From a virus: 27,206 nt of DNA. Each line of letters starts with the position of its first letter. Within the stretch, counting starts at the first letter, position 1. Of this stretch, positions 22,203-27,206 are shown one piece after another. The stretch is from positions 1-27,206 of the IMG/VR virus record IMGVR_UViG_3300030328_001283; one strand, given 5' to 3'. The position numbers and the translations under genes were made by a program. The notes below the pieces were generated by a model that worked only from the letters and a program-made list of their open reading frames with translations, searched no databases and had not been told where the DNA came from.

Positions 22203-22404
22203 TTTCCCAAATTTTATTCAAATCAGCTATCCATTGATTTATCTGTTTTGGGTTACAGGTGCAAGGGTTTGATAAGTTATGTTTATAGTAGGTTCTGTGC
22301 AGGTCGCATACCATTTCAAATTCTTTTCTTGAAATGACTGATTTTTTTGCCATCCTAAATTTTTTCCATTTTTGTCTGTCATCTTTATTAAATTTAGTTA
22401 CCAT
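22192..22404 (-). CDS. Small Cys-containing protein, 70 aa
   Basis: Basic start (FNKDDRQKWKKFRMAKKSV) followed by FEMVCDLHRTYYKHNLSNP and CTCNPKQINQWIADLNKIW. The C...H...CxC arrangement could bind zinc. The C-terminal NPKQINQWIADLN helix is one I recall from Bacteroidota-phage small genes next to nuclease genes, without function. It overlaps the ORF before it by 7 nt and the next by 11 nt. Confidence 0.65.
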   Translation of the reverse strand: MVTKFNKDDRQKWKKFRMAKKSVISRKEFEMVCDLHRTYYKHNLSNPCTCNPKQINQWIADLNKIWENGN

Positions 22405-22556
22405 CTTTTTATTTTAATATTGTTTAATGATTCTTTTCTCTCATCACATCCACAACTTTCTTTACCTCTTTTATGTGCTATCCATGTAGCTATTCTTTTA
22501 CCTTGTCCTAATGTGATTATGTTTATTACTTTTTCTATTATGTTTCCTAGTTTCAT
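22398..22556 (-). CDS. Small protein with CxC, 52 aa
   Basis: The ATG at 22556 forms an ATGA overlap with the nuclease gene before it, and the stop overlaps the start of the next ORF by 7 nt. The sequence MKLGNIIEKVINIITLGQG continues as KRIATWIAHKRGKESCGCD and ends in a Lys/Arg-rich tail. The GKESCGCDERKE end recurs in Bacteroidota-phage small proteins in my experience. An amphipathic N-terminal helix followed by a Cys pair could sit on the membrane inner face or bind metal. Confidence 0.6.
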   Translation of the reverse strand: MKLGNIIEKVINIITLGQGKRIATWIAHKRGKESCGCDERKESLNNIKIKRW

Positions 22557-22978
22557 ATTTCTTTATATTTATATAGTAATTCTTTTTTAATAAGATATGC
22601 TTTTTTTTGTTTAGTATCTCCTCTACCTATAAACTTTTTATATGTTAAATTGTTTTCTGTTATACATTTTTTTATGTTGTTTACCATAAACCAATTATAT
22701 TGTAAGCCATCATATATTACCCACCACAATGCTTTTGTTGTACTTAGTGCTGAGGGTTTATTATCAAATTCTATTTCTATTACTATATTTCCTGTGTGCA
22801 TACTTTTTTTGTCTGACTTTACCTCTACTCCTATTTCTAATTCAGGTATGTATATATCCCAGTCTTTACAATATCCTTTTTGTATATATGCTTTTGGGTA
22901 TTTTTCTTGTATTTTTTCTAATACAATGTTTTCATATATTTTTCCTACTTTTAAATCAGATTGAAAAACATCATTCAT
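22553..22978 (-). CDS. PD-(D/E)XK endonuclease-like protein, 141 aa
   Basis: The protein starts with a helix containing GKIYENIVLEKIQEKYP (Glu16), then Asp39/Asp41 in KDWDIYIPELEIG and the EVK motif in GVEVKSDKK (Glu52, Lys54). This is the usual E...D...ExK pattern of archaeal-type Holliday-junction resolvases and related nucleases. SMHTGNIVIEIEFDNKPS and ALWWVIYDGLQYNWFMV follow as central strands. It may resolve branched intermediates before packaging. It overlaps the sigma-like gene before it by ATGA. Confidence 0.7.
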   Translation of the reverse strand: MNDVFQSDLKVGKIYENIVLEKIQEKYPKAYIQKGYCKDWDIYIPELEIGVEVKSDKKSMHTGNIVIEIEFDNKPSALSTTKALWWVIYDGLQYNWFMVNNIKKCITENNLTYKKFIGRGDTKQKKAYLIKKELLYKYKEI

Positions 22979-23454
22979 AATAATTTTTTTAACTTTTCTT
23001 TAACTTTGTTGTATGTGTTATATAGTGAGTAGTATGGTATTCCTGTTTTTCGTGATAATGATGCTACGCTTTCATCTTCTTGGTTTAACATCAAGAAAAC
23101 TTTTTTATCATACCAGTACATATTGTCTAATGCTTCTAATATTATTTTATACTTTCCCTCATAGTCAATGTCTGTCTGTGTTGCTCTTAACTTTTCTGTA
23201 CCTACTCTTTTTATATTTTTTCCCTTTCTCTTTAGATCAATAAACATTGTTCTTAATGTTAAGTAGATATAATAATAATTTATTTCGTGCTCTTTATAGC
23301 TTATGTCTAAACCCTTTTCTAGTTTAAGTTGTATTTTAATATACATTTCTTGGACTAAATCACGAGATGTCTCATAGTCTAAACCAAACGATCTACAAAT
23401 TTCTATCCAGTCATTATTCTTTGCGAACAACAACTTCATACTTTTTTCTATCAT
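22975..23454 (-). CDS. ECF-like RNA polymerase sigma factor
   Basis: The 159-residue protein has the two domains of a minimal sigma-70 factor. Residues 26-42 (DYETSRDLVQEMYIKIQ) match region 2.1/2.2, and 60-77 (YYYIYLTLRTMFIDLKR) match 2.3/2.4. A linker follows, then a C-terminal helix-turn-helix at 128-155 (ESVASLSRKTGIPYYSLYN). This architecture is that of ECF (group 4) factors, though divergent. It could redirect host polymerase to phage promoters; the recurrent TCGTTATA sites are the obvious candidates. It lies between the RecA-like gene and the resolvase-like gene. Confidence 0.75.
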   Translation of the reverse strand: MIEKSMKLLFAKNNDWIEICRSFGLDYETSRDLVQEMYIKIQLKLEKGLDISYKEHEINYYYIYLTLRTMFIDLKRKGKNIKRVGTEKLRATQTDIDYEGKYKIILEALDNMYWYDKKVFLMLNQEDESVASLSRKTGIPYYSLYNTYNKVKEKLKKLL

Positions 23455-23462
23455 AACTACTC

Positions 23463-24281
23463 TTAGTCAAGAGGATCATATAAATCCCCAACTATTATTG
23501 GTAGTCCTAGCTCATTTATTTCAAAGCTAAAAGTATCAAAAGCGTAACCTCTGCTTCTTTTACACTTAACTGTAATTCGTTCTTTGTGTACGCTGTTCTT
23601 TTCAAGTTGTATTTGTGTTTCTGTTTTCTTTTCTAGGAAACTTCCTAAATGTCCTGTTGGTTTCTCTGAGCCAAAATTACTATGTATTACTAATATAATA
23701 TGTATATTGTAAACTTCACTCCATTCCATTATTTTCTGTACAACATCATTTGCTTCTTGTATATTATTCACATCATTACATAAATCTGCTACCCCATCAA
23801 TAATACAGCATCCTATGTTTTCTTTTGTCTTTAGACAATGCTCTATAAATTCTACTCTTGTTTTTGGCATAAGTGTTCTCAAACTATAAGTATGATAGCA
23901 CCCTTGTTCATTGTATTTATTCATTGATAGAACTCTTTTAAAAACTCTACCACAATGCCAAGACCCTTGTTCTGTATCAAAGTGTAACAGGCATCTTCCA
24001 TTTCTATGACCTTTAATGTTTCCACCAAAAGTATTACCCCCTGACAAATATACACTTGCCAACAAAGATATAAAAAAAGTCTTTTTGCTTTTTGGACTAC
24101 TTTGGATAAATGAAAAAGACCCATAAGTGCCGAGTGGTATAGGCAATAGTTGATCTCCTGTGCTAGATTTTATTAGCTTTTCTCCCATTGAGATTGCTAC
24201 TGGTGGGTATGAAAGTTCTTTGTTTGTGTCTATGAAACAGCTTTTCTCTATCTGCTTCATTAAGTCTTGGTGGTTTGTCAT
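23463..24281 (-). CDS. RecA/DnaB-fold ATPase (RepA-like helicase or recombination ATPase)
   Basis: The 272-residue protein contains a P-loop-like segment SSPKSKKTFF at residues 61-70, where the expected G-x-x-x-x-G-K is degenerate and Ser and Lys replace the first Gly and Gly-Lys pair. The Walker B strand CCIIDGVADL is at 158-167, and HIILVIHSNFG near 193-203 fits motif H3/H4 of hexameric helicases. A C-terminal strand-rich part with QIQLEKNSVHKERITVKCKR follows. The pattern resembles AAA_25/RepA-like ATPases that serve as replication helicases in small phages. It is in its own position after the terminator at 24293-24330. The atypical Walker A needs attention. Confidence 0.75.
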   Translation of the reverse strand: MTNHQDLMKQIEKSCFIDTNKELSYPPVAISMGEKLIKSSTGDQLLPIPLGTYGSFSFIQSSPKSKKTFFISLLASVYLSGGNTFGGNIKGHRNGRCLLHFDTEQGSWHCGRVFKRVLSMNKYNEQGCYHTYSLRTLMPKTRVEFIEHCLKTKENIGCCIIDGVADLCNDVNNIQEANDVVQKIMEWSEVYNIHIILVIHSNFGSEKPTGHLGSFLEKKTETQIQLEKNSVHKERITVKCKRSRGYAFDTFSFEINELGLPIIVGDLYDPLD

Positions 24282-24292
24282 GTGTCTAAGAT

Positions 24293-24330
24293 AAAAAAAA
24301 AGAGGATAAGATACTAAGCCCTTACCCTCT
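24293..24330 (-). terminator. Intrinsic terminator after the SSB-like gene
   Basis: On the minus strand AGAGGGTAAG and CTTATCCTCT form a 10-bp stem with one G-U pair around a GGCTTAGTAT loop, followed by eight U. It lies 28 nt after the SSB-like stop codon and 12 nt before the RecA-like start. Confidence 0.9.
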
Positions 24331-24357
24331 TATTCAAAAAATTAAAAAACAATTCTC

Positions 24358-24672
24358 TTAAAATGGTAAATCTTCTTTCTTGTAGGCATCTTCTGTACCT
24401 GCAATTATGTGATCTTTGTTTTCTTGCTTTTCTGCAAGTTGAACATTACCATCAGTCCATATTACTTTTCCATTACCTAATGTATGTTTTTTCTTTTTAG
24501 CTTCTCTCTCCTCTTTACTTTGAGAATCGTAAAGCCATACATTATTTCCAAACCTAGTTTGGTCATTTACAGATATTGTAAAGTTATAGTAAACTGCACC
24601 ATCTTTGCCTTTTACAAATTTTTCTTTTGGTAGTCTATCTACCCTGATACTCGTACTTATTAATAAACTCAT
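24358..24672 (-). CDS. Single-stranded DNA-binding-like protein, 104 aa
   Basis: The sequence shows an OB-fold-like start, ISTSIRVDRLPKEKFVKGKD, then YYNFTISVNDQTRFGNNVWL and NVQLAEKQENKDH, and ends with an acidic tail EDAYKKEDLPF. The D-L-P-F tip matches the SSB C-terminus that recruits partner proteins. It is adjacent to the ERF-like annealing protein (10 nt gap), a usual pairing in recombination modules. A terminator follows. It is shorter than cellular SSB. Confidence 0.8.
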   Translation of the reverse strand: MSLLISTSIRVDRLPKEKFVKGKDGAVYYNFTISVNDQTRFGNNVWLYDSQSKEEREAKKKKHTLGNGKVIWTDGNVQLAEKQENKDHIIAGTEDAYKKEDLPF

Positions 24673-24682
24673 AATATAATTT

Positions 24683-25216
24683 TTAAATTAATGATTCTAA
24701 TTCTGTTTTCTGTTCTTGTGTTACTGTATATTTTTCTTCTACATAACTCATAGATTTACCTGCCTTTAAAACTTTTATAACATCAAACCAGTCTTTAGTA
24801 CCTTTAGTAATTTTAGGTTTGTTATTATGGTTGTGTGTGGCATCTGCATCCTGTGTGTCATCTATCAGAAATAAATTACCAAGTGCATATTTTTTTCCAT
24901 AGCTACTTGCAGTTCCAAACTTCTGTGGCATTTGCATACCCTTTTGGTCTAGCTCTACACCTACTATTGCACTTGCTTTCATTCTCATCAAACCATCAGT
25001 TATTAATGCTGTTGATTTAATGGTATGACTATCAATAAGTTTTTCACTTATTCTTACTGTTAGTCCTAGTGGTATTAGAAAAGGTTTTATAGCTTCAAGT
25101 ATATCTTCTGCCGACCTATAATAATACCTGCCAAATTTATTAAACTTGGTTTTTTTTGCTTTTAATTCTGTTTGAATCTTAGCAATTTTATCGTTAAATG
25201 ATTGTTCTTTTTTCAT
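24683..25216 (-). CDS. ERF-family single-strand annealing protein
   Basis: The 177-residue product shows the ERF signature: an N-terminal helix (FNDKIAKIQTELKAKKTKF), the KFGRYYYRSAEDILEAIKP block at 27-45, strands with GLTVRISEKL and ALITDGLMRMKASAIV, and the conserved QKFGTASSYGKKYALGNLF at 98-116 with the acidic DDTQDAD following. ERF proteins anneal complementary single strands and circularise or recombine phage DNA. It starts 23 nt inside the end of a small coiled-coil ORF and is followed by the SSB-like gene. Confidence 0.9.
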   Translation of the reverse strand: MKKEQSFNDKIAKIQTELKAKKTKFNKFGRYYYRSAEDILEAIKPFLIPLGLTVRISEKLIDSHTIKSTALITDGLMRMKASAIVGVELDQKGMQMPQKFGTASSYGKKYALGNLFLIDDTQDADATHNHNNKPKITKGTKDWFDVIKVLKAGKSMSYVEEKYTVTQEQKTELESLI

Positions 25217-25385
25217 CTATTAATTTTTCAATTTGTATTTGCTTAAATTCTAACTCTTGTTTTAAGATGTTAGTTTTCTCTTTTTCTTTACCTAGAGCTT
25301 TTTCTAATGCTTCAACTCTATGATGTAAATATTCGACCATTAAACTACTATAATTATGCTTCTCCATACTTTCTATGGTATTCAT
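25194..25385 (-). CDS. Small coiled-coil protein, 63 aa
   Basis: The product is MNTIESMEKHNYSSLMVEY followed by a long helix LHHRVEALEKALGKEKEKT and IQIEKLIDEKRTII, a clear coiled-coil candidate. A second ATG at 25367 would shorten the overlap with the previous gene from 32 to 14 nt and may be the true start. It overlaps the ERF gene by 23 nt. Function unknown. Confidence 0.65.
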   Translation of the reverse strand: MNTIESMEKHNYSSLMVEYLHHRVEALEKALGKEKEKTNILKQELEFKQIQIEKLIDEKRTII

Positions 25386-25548
25386 CTTTTAAGTCCTCTA
25401 ATGCTCTATTTCTAATATCTAAAGCTCTAATATGTCTATTTCTTTCTTCTGTGTGATATTTAATATCCCATTCACAAGATTCAATAGTTTTTTCTAGCTC
25501 TATTTGATCTTTAGTTTTAAGTTCTTCAACTATAATTTGTTCTGTCAT
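25354..25548 (-). CDS. Small helical protein, 64 aa
   Basis: The sequence MTEQIIVEELKTKDQIELEK continues with TIESCEWDIKYHTEERNRH and ends RALEDLKDEYHRKYGEA. It is one long helical unit with Glu/Lys heptads. It is the first gene after the terminator region 25617-25649, although no octamer is seen upstream. It may bind the next coiled-coil protein. Function unknown. Confidence 0.65.
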   Translation of the reverse strand: MTEQIIVEELKTKDQIELEKTIESCEWDIKYHTEERNRHIRALDIRNRALEDLKDEYHRKYGEA

Positions 25549-25608
25549 AAATAAATTTTAAATTAAACTTAATGGCAAGTTATTAAAAAAATATTTAATA
25601 AACTAATT

Positions 25609-25665
25609 CCAAAGACAAAAAAAAAGGATTAACCTAAATTAACCCCCTTTTCCCCAAAGACAAAA
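25609..25665. repeat. 12-bp direct repeat flanking a terminator
   Basis: CCAAAGACAAAA occurs at 25609-25620 and again at 25654-25665, in the same orientation, 33 bp apart, with the terminator stem between. A similar repeat elsewhere was not seen. It may be a regulatory site or slippage remnant. Confidence 0.5.
25617..25649 (-). terminator. Intrinsic terminator after the NinG-like gene
   Basis: On the minus strand AAGGGGGTTAA and TTAATCCTT can pair with two unpaired G residues around a TTTAGG loop, followed by nine U (25625-25617). It lies 40 nt after the NinG-like stop. Confidence 0.75.
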
Positions 25666-25688
25666 TGAACAGAACTAATCAAAATTAA

Positions 25689-26090
25689 TTATTTATCCAT
25701 TAAATCTACAAATTCTTTATATCTATTTATCAACGAAATTAGATCCTCATTTGATAACTTAACTGTCTTTTTACTTTCTAATAGTAATTCCTCTGCTATA
25801 TCGTAACCATATTCCTTATTAAGATTTAAGGCAAACTGGTATTGTTTTCCTTGAGACATAACATTACAACCATAACATTGAGGTCTTGCATTTTTTTCTG
25901 ACCATCTTAATACATAATGTCTCCTGCTTATAAAATGACCACATTGCATGTAATCTTTGTAGTGTTTTTTTACTCCACAAGTATAGCACTTTACAATACC
26001 TTTTTTATCTGCTGATTTTAGTCTTATATATTGACTAAATAATATATCTAACTTTTTGATTAATGATTTTCTACTAACCTTTCTAGGCAT
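25689..26090 (-). CDS. NinG/Rap-like recombination protein
   Basis: The protein has the NinG zinc-binding layout: CYTCG at 35-39, CGHFISRRHYVLRW at 50-63 and CYGCN at 72-76, with a basic N-terminus (MPRKVSRKSLIKKLD) and a C-terminal YQFALNLNKEYGYD helix. In lambda the Rap/NinG protein is a structure-specific nuclease that acts on branched recombination intermediates. The His and Cys spacing also recalls HNH-type zinc fingers. It overlaps the upstream 80-residue gene by 8 nt, a usual position in the early recombination region. Confidence 0.85.
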   Translation of the reverse strand: MPRKVSRKSLIKKLDILFSQYIRLKSADKKGIVKCYTCGVKKHYKDYMQCGHFISRRHYVLRWSEKNARPQCYGCNVMSQGKQYQFALNLNKEYGYDIAEELLLESKKTVKLSNEDLISLINRYKEFVDLMDK

Positions 26091-26325
26091 CTTTATCTTG
26101 TGCTTGTAAGAATTTATTACCTACTTCTTGATTGATCTTAGATATAGCTCTATATATATATCTACTATTTTTTCTAATATTGTTTTTTTGAGATTTAGAT
26201 ATATTTATACCTATATTATTAGCTATATAATTAGATTCAATTTCTAGTAATCTATCTATTTTTTTCTTTTTAGATACTGATTTATACTGTACAATTTTGT
26301 CTATAATGTCTGTATTAAAACTCAT
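26083..26325 (-). CDS. Hypothetical protein, 80 aa, first gene of the early region
   Basis: The sequence starts MSFNTDIIDKIVQYKSVSKK and continues with KKIDRLLEIESNYIANNIG and IRKNSRYIYRAISKINQEV, a helical and highly basic product. The pattern is familiar to me from Bacteroidota phages, always near NinG, without a known role. It follows a promoter region with an octamer 12 nt upstream and a host-like -7 box 179 nt upstream, so it probably is expressed first. A DNA-binding regulator is possible. Confidence 0.65.
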   Translation of the reverse strand: MSFNTDIIDKIVQYKSVSKKKKIDRLLEIESNYIANNIGINISKSQKNNIRKNSRYIYRAISKINQEVGNKFLQAQDKDA

Positions 26326-26337
26326 ATTGTTTATAAA

Positions 26338-26345
26338 TATAACGA
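26338..26345 (-). promoter_or_regulatory. Octamer TCGTTATA before the early region
   Basis: The minus strand has TTGTTAATTAATCGTTATATTTATAAACAATATG, with the octamer at 26345-26338 and 12 nt to the ATG at 26325. An AAAT stretch lies at the CAAA position but no clear box. It would act in addition to the host-like promoter further upstream. Confidence 0.45.
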
Positions 26346-26368
26346 TTAATTAACAATAATTTAATAAC

Positions 26369-26420
26369 AAAGAAAGAAAAAGAAAAAGGACAAAAAGAAA
26401 AAGAAAGAAAAATACCCCCC
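26369..26420 (-). other. Purine tract and C6 run in the early leader
   Basis: On the plus strand 26369-26412 is almost all A and G (one C at 26391), followed shortly by six C (26415-26420). On the coding strand this is GGGGGG and then a long U/C-rich tract. It lies within a 193-bp gene-free stretch (26326-26518). A replication-origin element, antitermination site or structured leader is possible. No hairpin with a U tail was found here. Confidence 0.5.
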
Positions 26421-26503
26421 TAAAAAAGAACTAATTTATTTACACGATCCAATAGGAGTGATTACCTAAAGTTTAGCAACTTAGACTGATTTGCGACAGC
26501 TCA

Positions 26504-26511
26504 CAAATATA
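26504..26511 (-). promoter_or_regulatory. Bacteroidota-type -7 promoter box TATATTTG
   Basis: The coding strand reads TTTTTTATATATTTGTGAG, matching TAnnTTTG exactly. A -33 TTTG is not clear, only T-rich sequence. It lies 8 bp after the tiny membrane gene and 179 bp upstream of the first early gene. It would be read by the host primary sigma factor, in contrast to the octamer sites. Confidence 0.5.
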
Positions 26512-26518
26512 TAAAAAA

Positions 26519-26641
26519 TTATTTTAAATAAAATTTTCTGTATTTATAAAAAACTTTAATTACTAAAAATAATAGTATTATACTAAAAATGTTTAGGTGT
26601 GGTTCTCCACATATTCCCAGTAAGTGTTTAAGTGTTTCCAT
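26519..26641 (-). CDS. Small membrane protein, 40 aa
   Basis: The sequence METLKHLLGICGEPHLNIF continues with SIILLFLVIKVFYKYRKFY, i.e. an amphipathic start with CGEPH, one membrane helix and a basic tail. LLGICGEPH is a recurring motif that I recall from tiny ORFs beside holins in Bacteroidota phages. It starts 1 nt after the upstream stop. A role in lysis is plausible from position. Confidence 0.65.
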   Translation of the reverse strand: METLKHLLGICGEPHLNIFSIILLFLVIKVFYKYRKFYLK

Positions 26642-26642
26642 A

Positions 26643-26768
26643 TTATCTTCCTTGACCTCTATATTTTTTTTTGTATTGTTTTGATGTCTTTAATCTACTA
26701 GCGTTTTTACTATGAGGATGTGATTTTCTTTTTCTCTTTCTATAAGCAGATATAATTTTTCTTGCCAT
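26643..26768 (-). CDS. Small basic protein, 41 aa
   Basis: The ATG shares its A with the holin stop (TAATG). The product begins MARKIISAYRKRKRKSHPH and ends KTSKQYKKKYRGQGR. Over 40% Lys/Arg, no hydrophobic core. The SK-x-YKKKYRGQGR ending is one I recognise from marine phage mini-proteins with unknown function. RNA or DNA binding is likely from charge. Confidence 0.65.
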   Translation of the reverse strand: MARKIISAYRKRKRKSHPHSKNASRLKTSKQYKKKYRGQGR

Positions 26769-27206
26769 TATTTTTTATTGCCAGTAATTATATTTGCACC
26801 CTTTTCAAATGTACGCCCACCAAAAAATGAAAACACAACTGCTAACATAACTTTCTCAAAAGTATCGTTCCATAATGAATTAATTTGAAAATCTATTGAA
26901 TTTACACTATCTAAAATACCTGCTAATGAAAAAACTACTATGCACCATATTAATACTAAGGGTCTTACATTTTTACTTAGCCAACCTGAGTTTACACTAT
27001 TCATATCTGCTTTCCACCTGTTAGTAACAGAATCCATCTCTTTGTTTTGTTGGTCGTAAATAAGCTGTTGTAGCTTTATTTTATCCTCTTGTGATACATC
27101 CGACTTAGTTATTTCAGATAACGCTTCTTGTGGACTTGTAACGCCTTGTAGGACATTAGCTAAAGTAGGGTTTATAACACTAGCTGCACCTAATAAAAGT
27201 TTTCCT
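26768..27206 (-). CDS. Holin of the 3-TM type (gene-transfer-release family), 5' end cut off
   Basis: The reading frame continues without stop through the window edge, so the gene is partial and its real start lies beyond 27206; the first ATG in view at 27037 is internal. At least 145 residues are seen. Residues close to the window edge (NPTLANVLQGVTSPQEALS) fit the soluble N-terminal part. Then come TNRWKADMNSVNSGWLSKN, VRPLVLIWCIVVFSLAGIL, and a second helix with KVMLAVVFSFFGGRTFEKG. The W-K-A-D-M...W-L-S-K-N-x-R-P and F-F-G-G-R-x-x-E-K signatures match the 3TM holin family. It would permeabilise the inner membrane so that an endolysin, not in view, reaches the wall. Confidence 0.8.
   Translation of the reverse strand, partial: GKLLLGAASVINPTLANVLQGVTSPQEALSEITKSDVSQEDKIKLQQLIYDQQNKEMDSVTNRWKADMNSVNSGWLSKNVRPLVLIWCIVVFSLAGILDSVNSIDFQINSLWNDTFEKVMLAVVFSFFGGRTFEKGANIITGNKK

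Noticed and set aside
22372-23243. Several plus-strand ORFs (22372-22590, 22650-22964, 22729-22980, 23013-23243) predicting membrane-like proteins
   Set aside because: They lie fully opposite the nuclease and sigma genes and have low-complexity Phe/Leu/Ile/Ser composition, typical of reversed A-rich coding sequence.
23921-24124. Minus-strand ORF in another frame within the RecA-like gene
   Set aside because: It is entirely nested in a gene with clear ATPase motifs and has no start context of its own.
25609-25665. CRISPR-like repeat
   Set aside because: Only two 12-bp copies around one terminator, with no further units, no spacers of constant size and no cas genes.
26768-27037. Holin start at 27037
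   Set aside because: The reading frame is open upstream to the window edge and the upstream residues fit the holin family, so the Met at 27037 is internal.
1-27206. Circular genome closing exactly at the window ends
   Set aside because: Joining position 1 to 27206 stops the fibre frame after eight residues and leaves the holin frame without an ATG before an in-frame TAG, so the ends look like an arbitrary cut.

Overview
The window is a fragment of a tailed-phage genome (Caudoviricetes) whose host is most likely a marine or aquatic Bacteroidota, probably a flavobacterium. The evidence for the host is indirect. The DNA is very AT-rich, start codons follow A/T-rich leaders rather than Shine-Dalgarno sequences, exported proteins have short signal peptides ending in a Gln/Gly-Gln type junction, one intergenic site matches the Bacteroidota -7 box TAnnTTTG, and many proteins look like families I associate with marine Bacteroidota phages. 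Every gene I accept is on the minus strand, so transcription runs from high to low coordinates. Both ends cut through genes: the holin loses its 5' end at 27206 and a fibre-like gene loses its 3' end at 1. No integrase, repressor, tRNA gene, CRISPR array or insertion sequence was seen.

Layout in transcription order. (1) 27206-26519: a 3-TM-type holin and two tiny genes. (2) 26518-26326: a leader with a host-like promoter and a long purine tract. (3) 26325-18573: replication, recombination and nucleotide metabolism. This holds a NinG-like protein, an ERF annealing protein, an SSB-like protein, a RecA/DnaB-fold ATPase, an ECF-like sigma factor, two PD-(D/E)XK-type nuclease candidates, a FEN-type 5'-3' exonuclease, a DnaA-domain-IV-like protein, a beta-class adenine methyltransferase, a dATP/dGTP diphosphohydrolase-like (DUF5664) protein and a compact cytosine-C5 methyltransferase. 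(4) 18521-16583: small and large terminase subunits and three small genes. (5) 16564-9403: tail assembly, interrupted by three genes for a membrane coiled-coil protein, an exported thioredoxin fold without its CxxC, and an exported barrel-like protein. (6) 9425-7614: tape measure. (7) 7579-1: head genes, with an XkdF-type protease, two copies of its C-terminal module, a Cys-rich mini-protein, an acidic scaffold-like protein, the major capsid protein, a probable tail tube protein, the portal, a connector and the fibre.

Genes are packed with ATGA and TAATG overlaps, which supports about a dozen very small genes between the obvious ones. Five intrinsic terminators and a recurrent octamer (TCGTTATA on the coding strand, 5-28 nt before start codons) divide the window into transcription units. 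The phage encodes its own ECF-like sigma factor, and the octamer contains a CGTT core like ECF -10 elements, so I propose that the two form a dedicated regulon. The other points most worth following are the exported-protein trio inside the tail cluster, the triplicated scaffold module, and the tail-before-head gene order.
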